A DNA stretch of 50,365 nt, from positions 1 through 50,365 of the forward strand of contig JBAXGN010000028.1 in assembly GCA_037139415.1 (NCBI GenBank), given 5' to 3'. This document shows, piece after piece, positions 1-8,765 of the stretch. Source of the stretch: Verrucomicrobiota bacterium (lineage in GTDB: Bacteria; Verrucomicrobiota; Verrucomicrobiia; Limisphaerales; Fontisphaeraceae). Under the pieces are notes generated by a model, which ran no database searches, was not told the DNA's origin, and worked only from the letters and a program-made list of their open reading frames with translations. The position numbers and the translations under genes were made by a program. Numbering within the stretch: the stretch's first letter is position 1; each line of letters begins with the position of its first letter.

Positions 1-687
1 GCCCACACCAGAGTTTCTTCCTGCATCAGCCCCCATCGGGGGTCCTGGCTTTATAACCACACGGCAAGTACGATTTACTACGGCGATTTACTGCCAACGA
101 CAAAATAACGAAAATCGGGTTAAACTAGCACAATGACTTCAAAGTTCGACCGCCAGAAACTAAATACTGGGGACAATGATAACCATTCCAGTTTATGCCC
201 TTACTGAATCGCCAAGTGGTGCCCACCGTCACCGATGCCTTGGGACGATAGAATACTTGGGTGTACGGACCCCCGGGGCTATGTTTATTCATTCCGAGAG
301 CCACAACTGGCCCGCAACAAGCAAAGGGGGCATTCATAGATTTAGGTGGCAACTCCTTGCTCTCCTAACTCCTAGCTTTCAGCTTTCGCGTATTTCGCCT
401 GTTTCGCGGTTTGCATTCCTCGCCCGCTCCAGCGCCTGACTCCAAGCTTCCATTTTTTCGCTTATATTTTTCTGCCAGATAATCTTTTTGCCATGTTCTA
501 TCCCCCATTATTCATTTTTTTATGCCCATAAATTTTTCTGGTGTAGCCTTCGATTTTTGCCAGGCCCGCGGATGGAAGCGGAGATATGCGCCCAACCGCC
601 GCTTGGGCCAAAACCGAAATGTGCGACGACGACCACGAGCGACCATTCTTTGGTTGAATATTCAGCGCGTTTTGCAAACATCCGGGC
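1..687. other. Intergenic region without a convincing gene
   Basis: I see no convincing gene here. The open frames on both strands are short, overlap one another and have no recognisable domain. A GC hairpin lies at 30-42 (five C, a three-base loop, five G) and is followed by TCCTGGCTTT. A similar arrangement (CCCC-AAC-GGGG, then CTGG and TTT) lies near the other end of the window at about 50297-50320, so it may be a dispersed small palindrome or a terminator. The stretch from about 430 becomes T-rich and holds the degenerate repeats listed separately. The sulfatase promoter presumably lies within the last 150 bases, but no clear -35/-10 pair can be named. Confidence 0.55.
464..543 (+). repeat. 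Degenerate T-tract / TGCCA repeats
   Basis: Four copies of a T-run followed by TGCC or CTGG occur in about 80 bases: TATTTTTCTGCCA, TCTTTTTGCCA, TTTTTTTATGCCC and AAATTTTTCTGG. The same theme appears in reverse orientation at 50122-50157. In both places it lies beside CT-rich sequence of the 'aactcc..agctt..cttcca' type. This looks like a dispersed intergenic repeat family and not a gene. Its function is unknown. Confidence 0.45.
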
Positions 688-2052
688 ATGAAATATTTAA
701 GCCGTGGTTTTTTGTGTTTGCTGTGCTGGGCGGTGTGCGGCTTTGGTTCCGTCCAGGCTATGGCCGCCGCCAAGCCCAATATCCTGGTCATTCTGGCCGA
801 TGACCTGGGCCGGGGTGATTACTCCGCGTTTGGCACGCCGGATATCCGCACGCCGAATATTGACCGCCTCTGCCGCGAGGGCATGACGTTCCGGAATTTT
901 TACGCCAACTCCTGCGTCTGCTCGCCAACGCGCGCCGCGCTGCTGACGGGATGTTATCCCGACCGCGTCGGGGTGCCAGGGGTGATCCGGGAAGAGACGC
1001 CGGATAACTCGTGGGGCTACCTCACTGCCAACGCCAAATTACTGCCGGAGATGCTGCATCGTGCCGGATATCACAGCGCCTTGGTCGGCAAATGGCACCT
1101 CGGCATTGGCACACCCAACACACCGACGGAACGCGGCTTTGATTTCTTCCACGGCTTTCTCGGCGACATGATGGATGATTACTGGACCCATCTGCGGCAC
1201 GGGCATAATTTCATGCGGCTCAATCAAAAGGTCGTGGAACCCACAGGCCATGCCACCGACGTTTTTACCGGATGGGCGTGTGATTACTTGACGGAGCGCG
1301 CCAAGAAGCGCGCGCCATTCTTCCTTTATCTTGCCTACAACGCGCCGCATGGCCCGGTGCAACCGCCACCGGACTGGCTGGCTAAAGTGCAGCAGCGCGA
1401 GCCCAATATGAACCCGAAACGCCAGAAACTGGTCGCCTTGATTGAGCACTTGGACTCCGGCATCGGCAAGGTGCTCGATACGCTGGATCAATTGAACCTG
1501 GCCGATAATACGCTGGTGATTTTCACATCGGACAACGGCGGTGTGCTGGCGGAGGGTGCCAACAACGGCCCTTGGCGCAGCGAAAAATGTCACATGTACG
1601 AAGGCGGTTTGCGCGTACCCTGCGCTGCCCGCTGGCCGGGCAAAATCAAGGCGAGCAGCACCACGGACCACCTTGCGCTTACCATGGATATTTTTGCCAC
1701 AAGCTGTGATTTGGCGGGCGCGCAGGCTCCCGCAGGCATTGACGGGGTGAGTTTCCTGCCGACGCTGCTGGGGCAAACGCAGACCGTGACAAATCGCGAG
1801 TTCTATTTTGTCCGGCGGGAAGGCGGAGTCCAATATTGCGGCAAGACCATTGAGGCCCTGATCCGCAACGATTGGAAACTGGTGCTCGACAGCCCGTTTG
1901 CCCCGATGGAACTCTACAACCTCAAAAACGATCCCTACGAAACCACCGATCTGGCAGCGAAGGAAAAAGCCAAGCTCAGAGACATCACCGCCGGGTTGCG
2001 TCTGCATGTCCAGCAAGGCGGCACGGTAACCTGGCAGGCACCCGCCAAATGA
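688..2052 (+). CDS. Secreted sulfatase (arylsulfatase family)
   Basis: A 454-residue sulfatase of the alkaline-phosphatase superfamily that hydrolyses sulfate esters, probably on extracellular glycans. A signal peptide covers about residues 1-27 (hydrophobic LCLLCWAVCGFGSV, cleavage near AMA-AA). The metal-site motif NILVILADDLG follows directly. The formylglycine motif is C78-S-P-T-R, of the Cys type, which needs a formylglycine-generating or anSME-type maturase not seen in this window. Further family signatures are VGKWHLG, the HGPVQPP segment, and FTSDNGG, the second metal-binding Asp-Asn pair. The length is normal for the family. It is a single gene that ends convergently, four bases from the stop of the next gene. 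The substrate cannot be read from sequence, but nearby fucosidase, mannosidase and sialidase genes fit a sulfated host or algal glycan. Confidence 0.95.
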   Translation: MKYLSRGFLCLLCWAVCGFGSVQAMAAAKPNILVILADDLGRGDYSAFGTPDIRTPNIDRLCREGMTFRNFYANSCVCSPTRAALLTGCYPDRVGVPGVIREETPDNSWGYLTANAKLLPEMLHRAGYHSALVGKWHLGIGTPNTPTERGFDFFHGFLGDMMDDYWTHLRHGHNFMRLNQKVVEPTGHATDVFTGWACDYLTERAKKRAPFFLYLAYNAPHGPVQPPPDWLAKVQQREPNMNPKRQKLVALIEHLDSGIGKVLDTLDQLNLADNTLVIFTSDNGGVLAEGANNGPWRSEKCHMYEGGLRVPCAARWPGKIKASSTTDHLALTMDIFATSCDLAGAQAPAGIDGVSFLPTLLGQTQTVTNREFYFVRREGGVQYCGKTIEALIRNDWKLVLDSPFAPMELYNLKNDPYETTDLAAKEKAKLRDITAGLRLHVQQGGTVTWQAPAK

Positions 2053-2056
2053 GTGC

Positions 2057-2434
2057 TTACAGGATGATCCGGTACATCGTGTAGCCAAAGCAACCGATGA
2101 AAACCAGTACGGACAACAACTTGAGAAGACAACTCATGGGCTCAAGTTTGGGATGCAACCCCCAAAACCAGTGCGCATGAATAAACACCCCGACGGCCAG
2201 GTAGGCAATCGCCAGCGCCACTGCCGCTGGTCCTTCCAGGTCCAATGACGAACTGCCGCGCCCGAAGAAACAGGCGTGTCCGGTGAACAGGCACCACACG
2301 CCATATCCGAACGGCAACAGCGCGAACCCAACGCCGAGAAGCCACATCGCGAGGCGACCACCGGAGGGTGCATAAGCCAAGTCCTCAGCGTCGTCAAACG
2401 CCGTGCGATGCACTTTGTTGGTCCAGAAACCCAT
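2057..2434 (-). CDS. Small integral membrane protein of unknown function
   Basis: A protein of 125 residues with about three hydrophobic segments: LAMWLLGVGFALLPFGYGVWCLF, AAVALAIAYLAVGVFIHAHWFW and LLKLLSVLVFIGCFGYTMYRII. The N-terminus is polar (MGFWTNKVHRTAFDDAEDLAY). I chose ATG 2434 because the longer frame upstream (to 2602) has low-complexity non-coding character and overlaps the start of the opposite-strand gene at 2539. I do not recognise the family. It is convergent with the sulfatase and divergent from the secreted protein at 2539, about 104 bases away. The length, helices and clean frame support a real gene. No function is proposed. Confidence 0.6.
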   Translation of the reverse strand: MGFWTNKVHRTAFDDAEDLAYAPSGGRLAMWLLGVGFALLPFGYGVWCLFTGHACFFGRGSSSLDLEGPAAVALAIAYLAVGVFIHAHWFWGLHPKLEPMSCLLKLLSVLVFIGCFGYTMYRIIL

Positions 2435-2538
2435 GTGATGGAGCCTATGTCGTATTGGTGTATTTTCAAGCCCATTCCAACTTGGCTTTCGGGTTAAAAC
2501 CTGTGGATTTTTCCTCAATTGCTGGTATACTGTTGGAC

Positions 2539-3189
2539 ATGCAAACGAGAACTCGTTGGGCTGCCAAGCATCTGGCAATCGCCATGATGCTGGGGCTGCC
2601 ATTGGCCACTATGGCTTCGCAGACCAACCAGTTCGTCACCAATGTGACCGCGGTGGTGGCGTCGCTGAATCCGAAGTGCCTCGTGAGCGGCAAAGTCACC
2701 TATTTGGACCAGGACAAGGTTGTGCTAGCGTCAGGACAGAGTTTCATGCGGAGCAACCTCATGCAGCTTCATCTCCAGACCAACGTTACGCGGGTGGTCG
2801 AGACGCTTTCCCTGACGACCGGGACCAACCCAACGGCAATCCTCAATAACCGGCAAGTTCCAACCGCACTGGGCCTGGGCGACATCAACACGCCCCAAGG
2901 GCAGGCGGTCGTGCAGCAGGTGTTTCAGCTCATGATGAACCAGGGCATCGCCCTGGGGATGGACGCCACCCAGCGGGTTGCCTTCAGTCAATATTATCAT
3001 AAGACCGCCGAGGGACTCGCCAACGGCACCACGGATCTGAAGTCCATCCGAGATCAGGCCGCCAACACCCTCTCGGCCATGAAACAGTATAGCAAGGAGA
3101 TCGGGGAGGATACCAACGCGGAGGTCTGGCGCGGCTATGAGAACATCCTCCGGGATTTCGTGGAGCGCTACGATCGCGGGGAACGGTAA
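2539..3189 (+). CDS. Putative secreted protein of unknown function
   Basis: A 216-residue protein starting at ATG 2539 with a signal peptide (MQTRTRWAAKHLAIAMMLGLPLATMA, cleavage near residue 26). The frame is open further upstream, but the 2539 start places the signal peptide at the N-terminus. The mature part has two sections. Residues 30-95 look beta-rich (SGKVTYLDQDKVVLASGQSF). Residues 100-216 look helical, polar and rich in Gln, Asn and Asp, and end in RDFVERYDRGER. It has no cysteine pairs and no lipobox. I do not recognise a family. The sequence straight after it is a decayed glycosidase relic, so its own neighbourhood may have been rearranged. Confidence 0.6.
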   Translation: MQTRTRWAAKHLAIAMMLGLPLATMASQTNQFVTNVTAVVASLNPKCLVSGKVTYLDQDKVVLASGQSFMRSNLMQLHLQTNVTRVVETLSLTTGTNPTAILNNRQVPTALGLGDINTPQGQAVVQQVFQLMMNQGIALGMDATQRVAFSQYYHKTAEGLANGTTDLKSIRDQAANTLSAMKQYSKEIGEDTNAEVWRGYENILRDFVERYDRGER

Positions 3190-3203
3190 CTTGCGAAATG
3201 AAA

Positions 3204-3499
3204 TTTAGTCGTGGTTTGGACCGATGGCTCACTGCCACCAACGCGACGCTTCGGGACAGCCAATTGACTGTCACTGAGAGCCAGTCGTTGCGCACATAAA
3301 ACGGTGCCAGGCGGACCGACTACACCTTCACGGCGGACTTGGCGGCGGAGAATGGTGTGGCCGGTCTGGTGTTCCGAGCCATGGACGACCAGAATTTTCC
3401 CATGGGACCGAGTCCGGCCAAGTGGTGACGCGCATTCAGCTCCGACTTGAGCCGGCCCACTCCGCCTTTGTGATTGGAAAGACGGAGGGGGCGCGTTGA
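3204..3499 (+). pseudogene. Decayed glycoside-hydrolase / beta-sandwich relic
   Basis: Frame 3204 reads FSRGLDRWLTATNATLRDSQ, hits a TAA at 3297-3299, and continues in the same frame as RRTDYTFTADLAAENGVAG and LVFRAMDDQNF until a TGA at about 3426. That pattern (G.D.W......L....L.V......, then Y....DL....GVAGLVFRA.DD.NF) is typical of LamG- or DUF1080-like sandwich domains in secreted glycosidases. After a frameshift, GQVVTRIQLRLEPAHSAFVI follows and resembles the 'R..LRLEP..S.FVVF' segment of large glycosidases such as GH106. No start codon, signal peptide or catalytic domain remains. The reading is based on pattern recognition, so the exact parent family is uncertain. Confidence 0.45.
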
Positions 3500-3641
3500 A
3501 CCCGGTTTCCAAAGTGCGTTGACTCCTAGCCGAAGCTTACCGAGCAACCAAATACAGGAAGGGATGGGCGCGAAAATGAGGCGTCCGCCAATGATAAAAC
3601 TCTGGACGTGTGCGAATTTTGGGTTACGCTGACTACGCAAA

Positions 3642-5522
3642 ATGGATCGCGAAAGACTGGATTTACTGTTGGAACGGATCATTCTCGGGCTCGTGTTGAG
3701 CATTTTGGTGTTCAGCACTCTGGCGCTGGGTGGGGTCCGTGGGGATCACTTTTCCATCGTCCTATGGCTGACCGCCGTGGTGGTGGGCTTCTGGGTGGCC
3801 CGCTTATGGATCGCGCCCAAGATTACCTTTTTATGGCCGCCGGCCTGTTGGGCGGTGTTGGGTTTCGCCATTTACGCGGTGCTCCGTTATCATTACAGCG
3901 ACATTGAATATGTGGCACGGCAGGAGGTGCTTCAAATCCTGGTATATACGACGGTGTTTTTTGTCATCGTCAACAATCTGTACCGCCAGGAAAATAGTAA
4001 AATTGTGGTCATGAGCATGGTAGGACTCGCCATGCTCCTTTCCTTCTACGCGATGTACCAGGCGTTTGGTCACTCGAACAAGGTGTGGGCCATGGACCGT
4101 CCGCTCAGTTACGCCAACCGTGGTTCGGGAACTTTCTTCTGCCCCAACAGTTTGGCTGGTTTCCTGGAAATGTTGCTGCCGGTGGCGGTGATGTCCGCTT
4201 TTAGCCGGCGTTCGGGCCATGCGGCCCGAATTATTCTCGGCTATGCGGCGATGGTGATTCTGGCGGGGATTGCGGTGACGTATTCGCGCGGCGGCTGGGT
4301 GGCATGCGCCGTGGCGCTGACCTTGCTGTTGATCTTTGGCACCCGCAATATCCGCGCGCGCCTGATCATCCTCGTCATTTTGCTGGGCCTCACCGTCGGC
4401 GGGTATTATTCCATCAAACAAGCTCACCGCGTGGTCCAACGACGGGTCGGTGAAGCCATGAATATGGGGCATGATCGCGATCTGCGCTATCGCATCTGGC
4501 CGGCGGCGGCAGAGCTGTGGTTGAACCAGCCATGGTGGGGGGTGGGACCCGCGCATTTTGACCACCGTTTCCCGCCGTATCGCGATCCGGTGAACCGCAT
4601 GCAGGCCCGTCCGGTGTATGTGCATAATGACTTTTTGAACACGTTGACGGATTATGGGGTGGTCGGCTTTGCCTTGATGGGGGCGGTCTGGTTTCTGGTT
4701 TTCGTGGGGGCATCCCAAACGTGGAACCGGATGTCTCACGCCACCTCGGACGGAGCCGCGTTGCGGAGCAGTAAATCCGCGTTCGTGGCTGGCGCCGCGT
4801 TGGGTTTGATCGCCATTTTAGTGCATTCACTGGTGGATTTTAACCTGCACATTCCCGCCAATGCCTTGCTGGCGGTCACACTGATGGCGTTTCTAACCAC
4901 CTACATGCGGTTTGCCACCGAACAATATTGGGTGCCGCTGGCAACCACGGGGCGCGCGGTGGCCACGCTGGTGCTCATCGCCGCGTTTTTCCTGCTGGGG
5001 GTGGGCGGGGTGCGGCGTTTTACCGAAGCGTACTGGTTACGGCAGGCTTCCAGAAGCACGCTGGCGGAGGAAAAACTGGGCTTTTTGCAAAAGGCATTTT
5101 TGGCCGAGCCGCAAAATTTTGAAACTGCCCATGAAATCGGCGAGGTTTACCGCCTGATAAGCTGGGATGGCAATGACGACTGGGCAAAATATGCCGAGGC
5201 CGCGCTGCCTTGGTATCGGCAGTCCATGATTTTGAATCCCTACTTCAGCCATGCGCCGATGCGGTACGGGATGTGCCTGGACTGGCTCAAGCGCCCTGCC
5301 GAAGCGTTGCCTTGGTTCCAACACGCCCTGACGCTGGACCCGAACAGTTATTTCATGGTGGGCAGCCTGGGATGGCACTACATGCAGACCGGCCAATACG
5401 CCATCGCCAAACGCTACTTTGAGCGGTCCGTTAATCTGAATTTTGAAAATAACGCTCAAGGCTGGACTTATTTGCAGTGGTGCGAGCGGGAGGTGGATGC
5501 CCAGCGTCGTGGTATCAAGTGA
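3642..5522 (+). CDS. O-antigen ligase-like membrane protein with C-terminal TPRs
   Basis: 626 residues. Residues 1-460 form about ten to twelve membrane helices of the Wzy_C/O-antigen ligase type. They include RGSGTFFCPNSLAGFLEMLLP and YSRGGW, a large loop with RYRIWPAAAELW and QPWWGVGPAHFDHRFP, and VHNDFLNTLTDYGVVGFALMG. Family members join undecaprenyl-linked glycan to an acceptor or polymerise it at the outer face of the inner membrane. Residues about 475-615 are soluble and carry TPR-like repeats (AEALPWFQHALTLDPNSYFM, YAIAKRYFERSVNLN), a common fusion in this family. ATG 3642 begins a short positively charged leader and a first helix. The following UbiA-family gene lies about 83 bases downstream on the same strand. 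The acceptor (lipid A, protein or polysaccharide) cannot be told from sequence. Confidence 0.85.
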   Translation: MDRERLDLLLERIILGLVLSILVFSTLALGGVRGDHFSIVLWLTAVVVGFWVARLWIAPKITFLWPPACWAVLGFAIYAVLRYHYSDIEYVARQEVLQILVYTTVFFVIVNNLYRQENSKIVVMSMVGLAMLLSFYAMYQAFGHSNKVWAMDRPLSYANRGSGTFFCPNSLAGFLEMLLPVAVMSAFSRRSGHAARIILGYAAMVILAGIAVTYSRGGWVACAVALTLLLIFGTRNIRARLIILVILLGLTVGGYYSIKQAHRVVQRRVGEAMNMGHDRDLRYRIWPAAAELWLNQPWWGVGPAHFDHRFPPYRDPVNRMQARPVYVHNDFLNTLTDYGVVGFALMGAVWFLVFVGASQTWNRMSHATSDGAALRSSKSAFVAGAALGLIAILVHSLVDFNLHIPANALLAVTLMAFLTTYMRFATEQYWVPLATTGRAVATLVLIAAFFLLGVGGVRRFTEAYWLRQASRSTLAEEKLGFLQKAFLAEPQNFETAHEIGEVYRLISWDGNDDWAKYAEAALPWYRQSMILNPYFSHAPMRYGMCLDWLKRPAEALPWFQHALTLDPNSYFMVGSLGWHYMQTGQYAIAKRYFERSVNLNFENNAQGWTYLQWCEREVDAQRRGIK

Positions 5523-5605
5523 GCGGGAATGAGCGCGACCCCTTCTCGTTGGGGAAAAGATACCCGCTTGCATTTTTCGGCAATTCCTGTCTGTAATGTG
5601 CGCCG

Positions 5606-6478
5606 ATGCCGCCCGAAAAATTTGATGTCATCAACTATTTGCGCGCCCTGCTGATCGTGGGGCGGGTATCGAATTTACCGACGGTCTGGACCAATTGCCT
5701 GGCGGGTTATGTCCTGGGTGGAGGCCGTGATTGGAATCTCCTCTACACGCTTGGCACCGCCGCGACCTGTCTTTACTTGGGCGGCATGTTTCTGAATGAC
5801 GCCATGGATGCCGATTACGACCGGGAATTTCGCCGCGCGCGACCCATCCCGCAAGGCACGATCACCGAGTGGAAGGTGTGGTGTCTCGGCTTTATGTTCC
5901 TTGGCGGCGGGGTGGCCCTCGTGGCGCTGCTGGGTGGGACGGCGTTTCAATGTGGCGCCGGGTTGGTGGGCTGCATCTTATTTTACAACGCGTTCCACAA
6001 AAAATTGCTGCTGGCACCGGTGATCATGGCCGGTTGCCGGTTCTTTTTGTTTCTGCTGGCGGCAGCGGTGGGGCCGGAAGGCATTCAGGGGTTGACGGTG
6101 TGGTATGCGGTAGTGCTGGCCGCCTATATTGTCGGCGCCAGTTATCTGGCGCGCAAAGAAGCCGGGGGCGACATACTGATCTGGCCGTGCCTGTTGTTGC
6201 TGGCGCCGGTGGTTTTGGCAGTGATCGTAAATGACAGCTTGTTTCGCCAGCAAGGGTACGTGGTGGCGGCGGTGGTGGCACTATGGGTGTTGTGCTGTTT
6301 GCGGCAAGCCCTTGGTCCCGGGCCACGCTCTGTGGCGGGCGCGGTCTCCGGGTTGCTGGCCGGTATTACCTTGCTCGATCTGGCCGCCGTGGGTCCGGTG
6401 CATCCAGAGCTGGTCCTGCTATTCCCCCTGGCATTCCTAGTGGCGCTGCTGATGCAGCGGTTTGTGCCGGCAACGTGA
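5606..6478 (+). CDS. UbiA-family prenyltransferase
   Basis: 290 residues and about eight membrane helices. The first aspartate-rich motif is complete: N64-D65-A-M-D68-A-D-Y-D72, followed by REFRRARPIPQG, the standard UbiA signature for binding Mg-prenyl diphosphate. The early VSNLPTVWTNCLAGYVLGG segment matches the EboC/UbiA-like branch often found in bacterial envelope or eustigmatophyte-type clusters, more than the ubiquinone or menaquinone enzymes. The second Asp-rich motif of classical UbiA is not obvious (YNAFHKKLLLAPVIMAGCRF occupies that region). The reaction is transfer of a prenyl chain to an unknown acceptor in the inner membrane. The stop lies nine bases from the stop of the opposite-strand SDR gene. 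Confidence 0.85.
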   Translation: MPPEKFDVINYLRALLIVGRVSNLPTVWTNCLAGYVLGGGRDWNLLYTLGTAATCLYLGGMFLNDAMDADYDREFRRARPIPQGTITEWKVWCLGFMFLGGGVALVALLGGTAFQCGAGLVGCILFYNAFHKKLLLAPVIMAGCRFFLFLLAAAVGPEGIQGLTVWYAVVLAAYIVGASYLARKEAGGDILIWPCLLLLAPVVLAVIVNDSLFRQQGYVVAAVVALWVLCCLRQALGPGPRSVAGAVSGLLAGITLLDLAAVGPVHPELVLLFPLAFLVALLMQRFVPAT

Positions 6479-6487
6479 ACGACTGTA

Positions 6488-7186
6488 TCAATGGGGAGAC
6501 GGTGCGGTGGCGGGCTTGCCGTTGTGCTGGGAGCCCAGTGCGAGCAGGAACGGCACGGCTGTTCGTGCCCAGGCTTCAGCATCCGGGTACCCATCCGCGC
6601 TCCCACCAAAACAGCTTTGTAACATCTCCGTATTGATGATGCCCGGATTCAGTGGAATGGCAGCCATTCCCGATGGCAGTTCCAGCGCCAGTGCTTGGGT
6701 AAGCCCTTCCACGGCCCACTTCGTGGCGCAGTAGGGTGCCACTTCGGCATCCACTGCACGGCCCCAGCCGGAGCTGAAATTGACAATCACCCCTTGTCGG
6801 CGAGCCACCATGGCCGGAACAAAATGCCGGATAACATTCGCCACTCCCAGCACGTTGACCGCGATCACGGCATCAAATTCCCTGGCGGAAATGGTCCACA
6901 GCGGAGCATTACGATTAATGATGGCGGCATTGTTCAACAGCAGGTCCGGCGGCCCATGACTGGCTAGGTAAACTTTGGCCCAAGACGCGACCGCAGAATC
7001 ATTCGCGACATCCACGACCCGGAAGTCATGTGGTGCCGGTAATTGCCGTTGCAGTGATTGCACGTCTTTCAATGAGCGACCACATCCGATTACTGTGTGC
7101 CCCAGCCGGGCGAATTCCAAGGCCATTGCTCGACCCAGACCGCGGCTGACGCCGGTGATGAGCACCAATTTTTTGCGAGTCGTCAT
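6488..7186 (-). CDS. Short-chain dehydrogenase/reductase
   Basis: A 232-residue classical SDR that uses NAD(P)H. It has the Rossmann motif TG12-V-S-R-G16-L-G18, the NNAA motif at 85-88, the catalytic serine region VNFSS around 136-139, and Y152-C-A-T-K156. The C-terminal tail is short (GSQHNGKPATAPSPH). The start codon overlaps the stop of the upstream gene by four bases (ATGA), so translation is probably coupled to the polysaccharide-pyruvyl-transferase-like gene. Substrate is unknown. The context of envelope glycan and prenyl genes suggests a sugar or lipid-linked intermediate, but this is inference. Confidence 0.9.
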   Translation of the reverse strand: MTTRKKLVLITGVSRGLGRAMALEFARLGHTVIGCGRSLKDVQSLQRQLPAPHDFRVVDVANDSAVASWAKVYLASHGPPDLLLNNAAIINRNAPLWTISAREFDAVIAVNVLGVANVIRHFVPAMVARRQGVIVNFSSGWGRAVDAEVAPYCATKWAVEGLTQALALELPSGMAAIPLNPGIINTEMLQSCFGGSADGYPDAEAWARTAVPFLLALGSQHNGKPATAPSPH

Positions 7187-8451
7187 ACGTGGACACTTTG
7201 CTTGAGGGCTTGCACCATGGCCAACTGGCGTTGCCGCACAAACGCTCGGGCCTTCTCCACCTTGGCTGCGGTGGCCTCTCGATCCTTGAGCATCGCCAGC
7301 ACGGCTGGCGCCAGTTTCTTCAGGTCGTCTTCCTGGTCAAAATCAAATAGCCATTCGTTCAGGCCGATGTCCCGCCACATAAATCCCTTGCTGGTCTGTT
7401 CCTGAAACCGGCAGACGATGGCGGGGACGCCGTTGCCGATACACATGATGGGTGAGTGCATCTCCAACCCGAATAATCCGGCGGAATGCACGTAGGTGCT
7501 CAGCGCCTCATCCGTCAGCCAGAATTGCTCGCGCCACACCACTCTTCGGCGCACCTCCTCCGGCAGTTTGTCCAACAGCATTTCCTTGCCGACCTCCATC
7601 TGGCTTTTGTCCTCCGGACACAGCAGCACTTTGTAATCTGTCTCACGCACCACCGTGCCGATCGCCTCGCGCAACGGGGCGTGGTCGTGTTCCTTCATGG
7701 CCTCATTGCGCTGACGACGTTTTTCGTCATACGGCCGGTTCGTAAATTTCCAATAAGGGGTGTACCGCAGGCGCGGAATACAGCAGACGAATTTTTTCTC
7801 CTCCAGGCTATTCGCCTTCATGAACGCCAGCGCCGCCTCCTCGCGGCGGAGATCGCAGGCAAACGCCCCATCTGGACCAAATTCCATGATGGGGCATTTG
7901 ACGCCCTCGGTCTTTGCCTTTTCCAACGACACCGCGTCTCGAAAATACACAAACTTCGCCTGGGTCAGCAGCGCCTTGTCATCGCCCGATAAGAATGAGC
8001 CATGTGTGATGCCAAAAACGCCGAACGGTTTGCCGGTGTGCTTGATAAAGGCCGCCACATCCTTCGCCGCCACGAGTGACGGCCCGGAGCCGTGCAGCAG
8101 GAAGTCGCACCACGCCACGGTTTCACCCAGCTCCGCATTCGATGCCTTGCCGTCTGCGCCGATGCTCCCTTTCACAATCGTTAATTTGGGAAAACGATGA
8201 TGCTCCATGGCGATGACCTCTTCGGAAAGATCGGGGGAGGCCCACAGCCGGACTTCCGCTTCCGGGAAATGCTGTTCCAGCAGGGCCAGCACGCCCGGTG
8301 TGTGCGCAATGTCGCCGATGTTGACCACCTGCCACGAGGATCGCAGCAGGATGTGCGGTGCCCGTTTGGAATCGGCGGCGCCCAGGACGGAAACTGCCGC
8401 CAGGCTGGCAGAAGTGTTTTGGAGAAATTGTCTTCGGTTCAGGTTGTTCAT
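7183..8451 (-). CDS. Polysaccharide pyruvyl transferase-like protein with Tat signal
   Basis: 422 residues from ATG 8451. The frame is open upstream, but this start gives a twin-arginine leader (MNNLNRRQFLQNTSASLAAV) ending near GAADS. The mature part follows the CsaB/WcaK polysaccharide pyruvyl transferase pattern: N-terminal NIGDIAHTPGVLALLEQ, then GSGPSL, GITHGSF, FRDAVSLEKA, a second lobe with FVCCIPRLRYTPYW and LLCPEDKSQMEVG, and LFGLEMHSPIMCIGNGVPAI, the E-H and G-P-A donor-site region of GT-B-like folds. Known members use phosphoenolpyruvate and are cytoplasmic, so a Tat leader is unexpected and suggests a different donor or a non-enzymatic role. It is coupled by ATGA to the SDR gene. 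Confidence 0.8.
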   Translation of the reverse strand: MNNLNRRQFLQNTSASLAAVSVLGAADSKRAPHILLRSSWQVVNIGDIAHTPGVLALLEQHFPEAEVRLWASPDLSEEVIAMEHHRFPKLTIVKGSIGADGKASNAELGETVAWCDFLLHGSGPSLVAAKDVAAFIKHTGKPFGVFGITHGSFLSGDDKALLTQAKFVYFRDAVSLEKAKTEGVKCPIMEFGPDGAFACDLRREEAALAFMKANSLEEKKFVCCIPRLRYTPYWKFTNRPYDEKRRQRNEAMKEHDHAPLREAIGTVVRETDYKVLLCPEDKSQMEVGKEMLLDKLPEEVRRRVVWREQFWLTDEALSTYVHSAGLFGLEMHSPIMCIGNGVPAIVCRFQEQTSKGFMWRDIGLNEWLFDFDQEDDLKKLAPAVLAMLKDREATAAKVEKARAFVRQRQLAMVQALKQSVHV

Positions 8452-8483
8452 ATTGGGTTCAAGTTCTGTTATCCGGGTATGTT

Positions 8484-8765
8484 TTATTGCGGAGTTCCGA
8501 TGCCAAATCGGGTCAGGGTCAGTCCCGCTGCCCCCAGTACGGCCAGAAGTCCTCCGAACAGGGCGCGCCGGCTGGGCCGTTCCCCTTCCATCCGCGCCGT
8601 CAACGGCAGGATGACAATCGGGGTGGTGGCGACAATACCCAAAAACAGGCAGGCCAGTGTCAGCCGCCAGAAATTCGCTTCCGTTCCGCCCATCAGGCGG
8701 GCGGAGCGTGTGGCGGCCACCACCGAGATCGAGAAACAGAGGGTAGCCAGAATCGCCCCAAACAT
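8484..8765 (-). pseudogene. EamA/DMT transporter with large internal deletion
   Basis: 93 residues from ATG 8765. The first part, MFGAILATLCFSISVVAATR and SARLMGGTEANFWRLTLACL, is the typical start of an EamA-family drug/metabolite transporter, normally 280-300 residues with ten helices. The second part, TTPIVILPLTARMEGERPSR followed by RALFGGLLAVLGAAGLTLTR, is the typical last stretch of such a protein ('ER....ALGA.L...G..LL'). The middle seven or so helices are missing and the two ends are fused in frame. It could still give a small membrane protein, but not a normal transporter. It lies 32 bases upstream of the Tat-signal gene on the same strand. Confidence 0.55.

Noticed and set aside
125-803. 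Several overlapping open frames of 60-97 codons on both strands before the sulfatase
   Set aside because: They overlap one another, have no domain or signal peptide and no ribosome-binding site, and part of the region is repeat sequence.
1039-2088. A 349-codon minus-strand frame opposite the sulfatase
   Set aside because: The plus strand holds a complete sulfatase with all motifs. The minus frame has no domain or signal.
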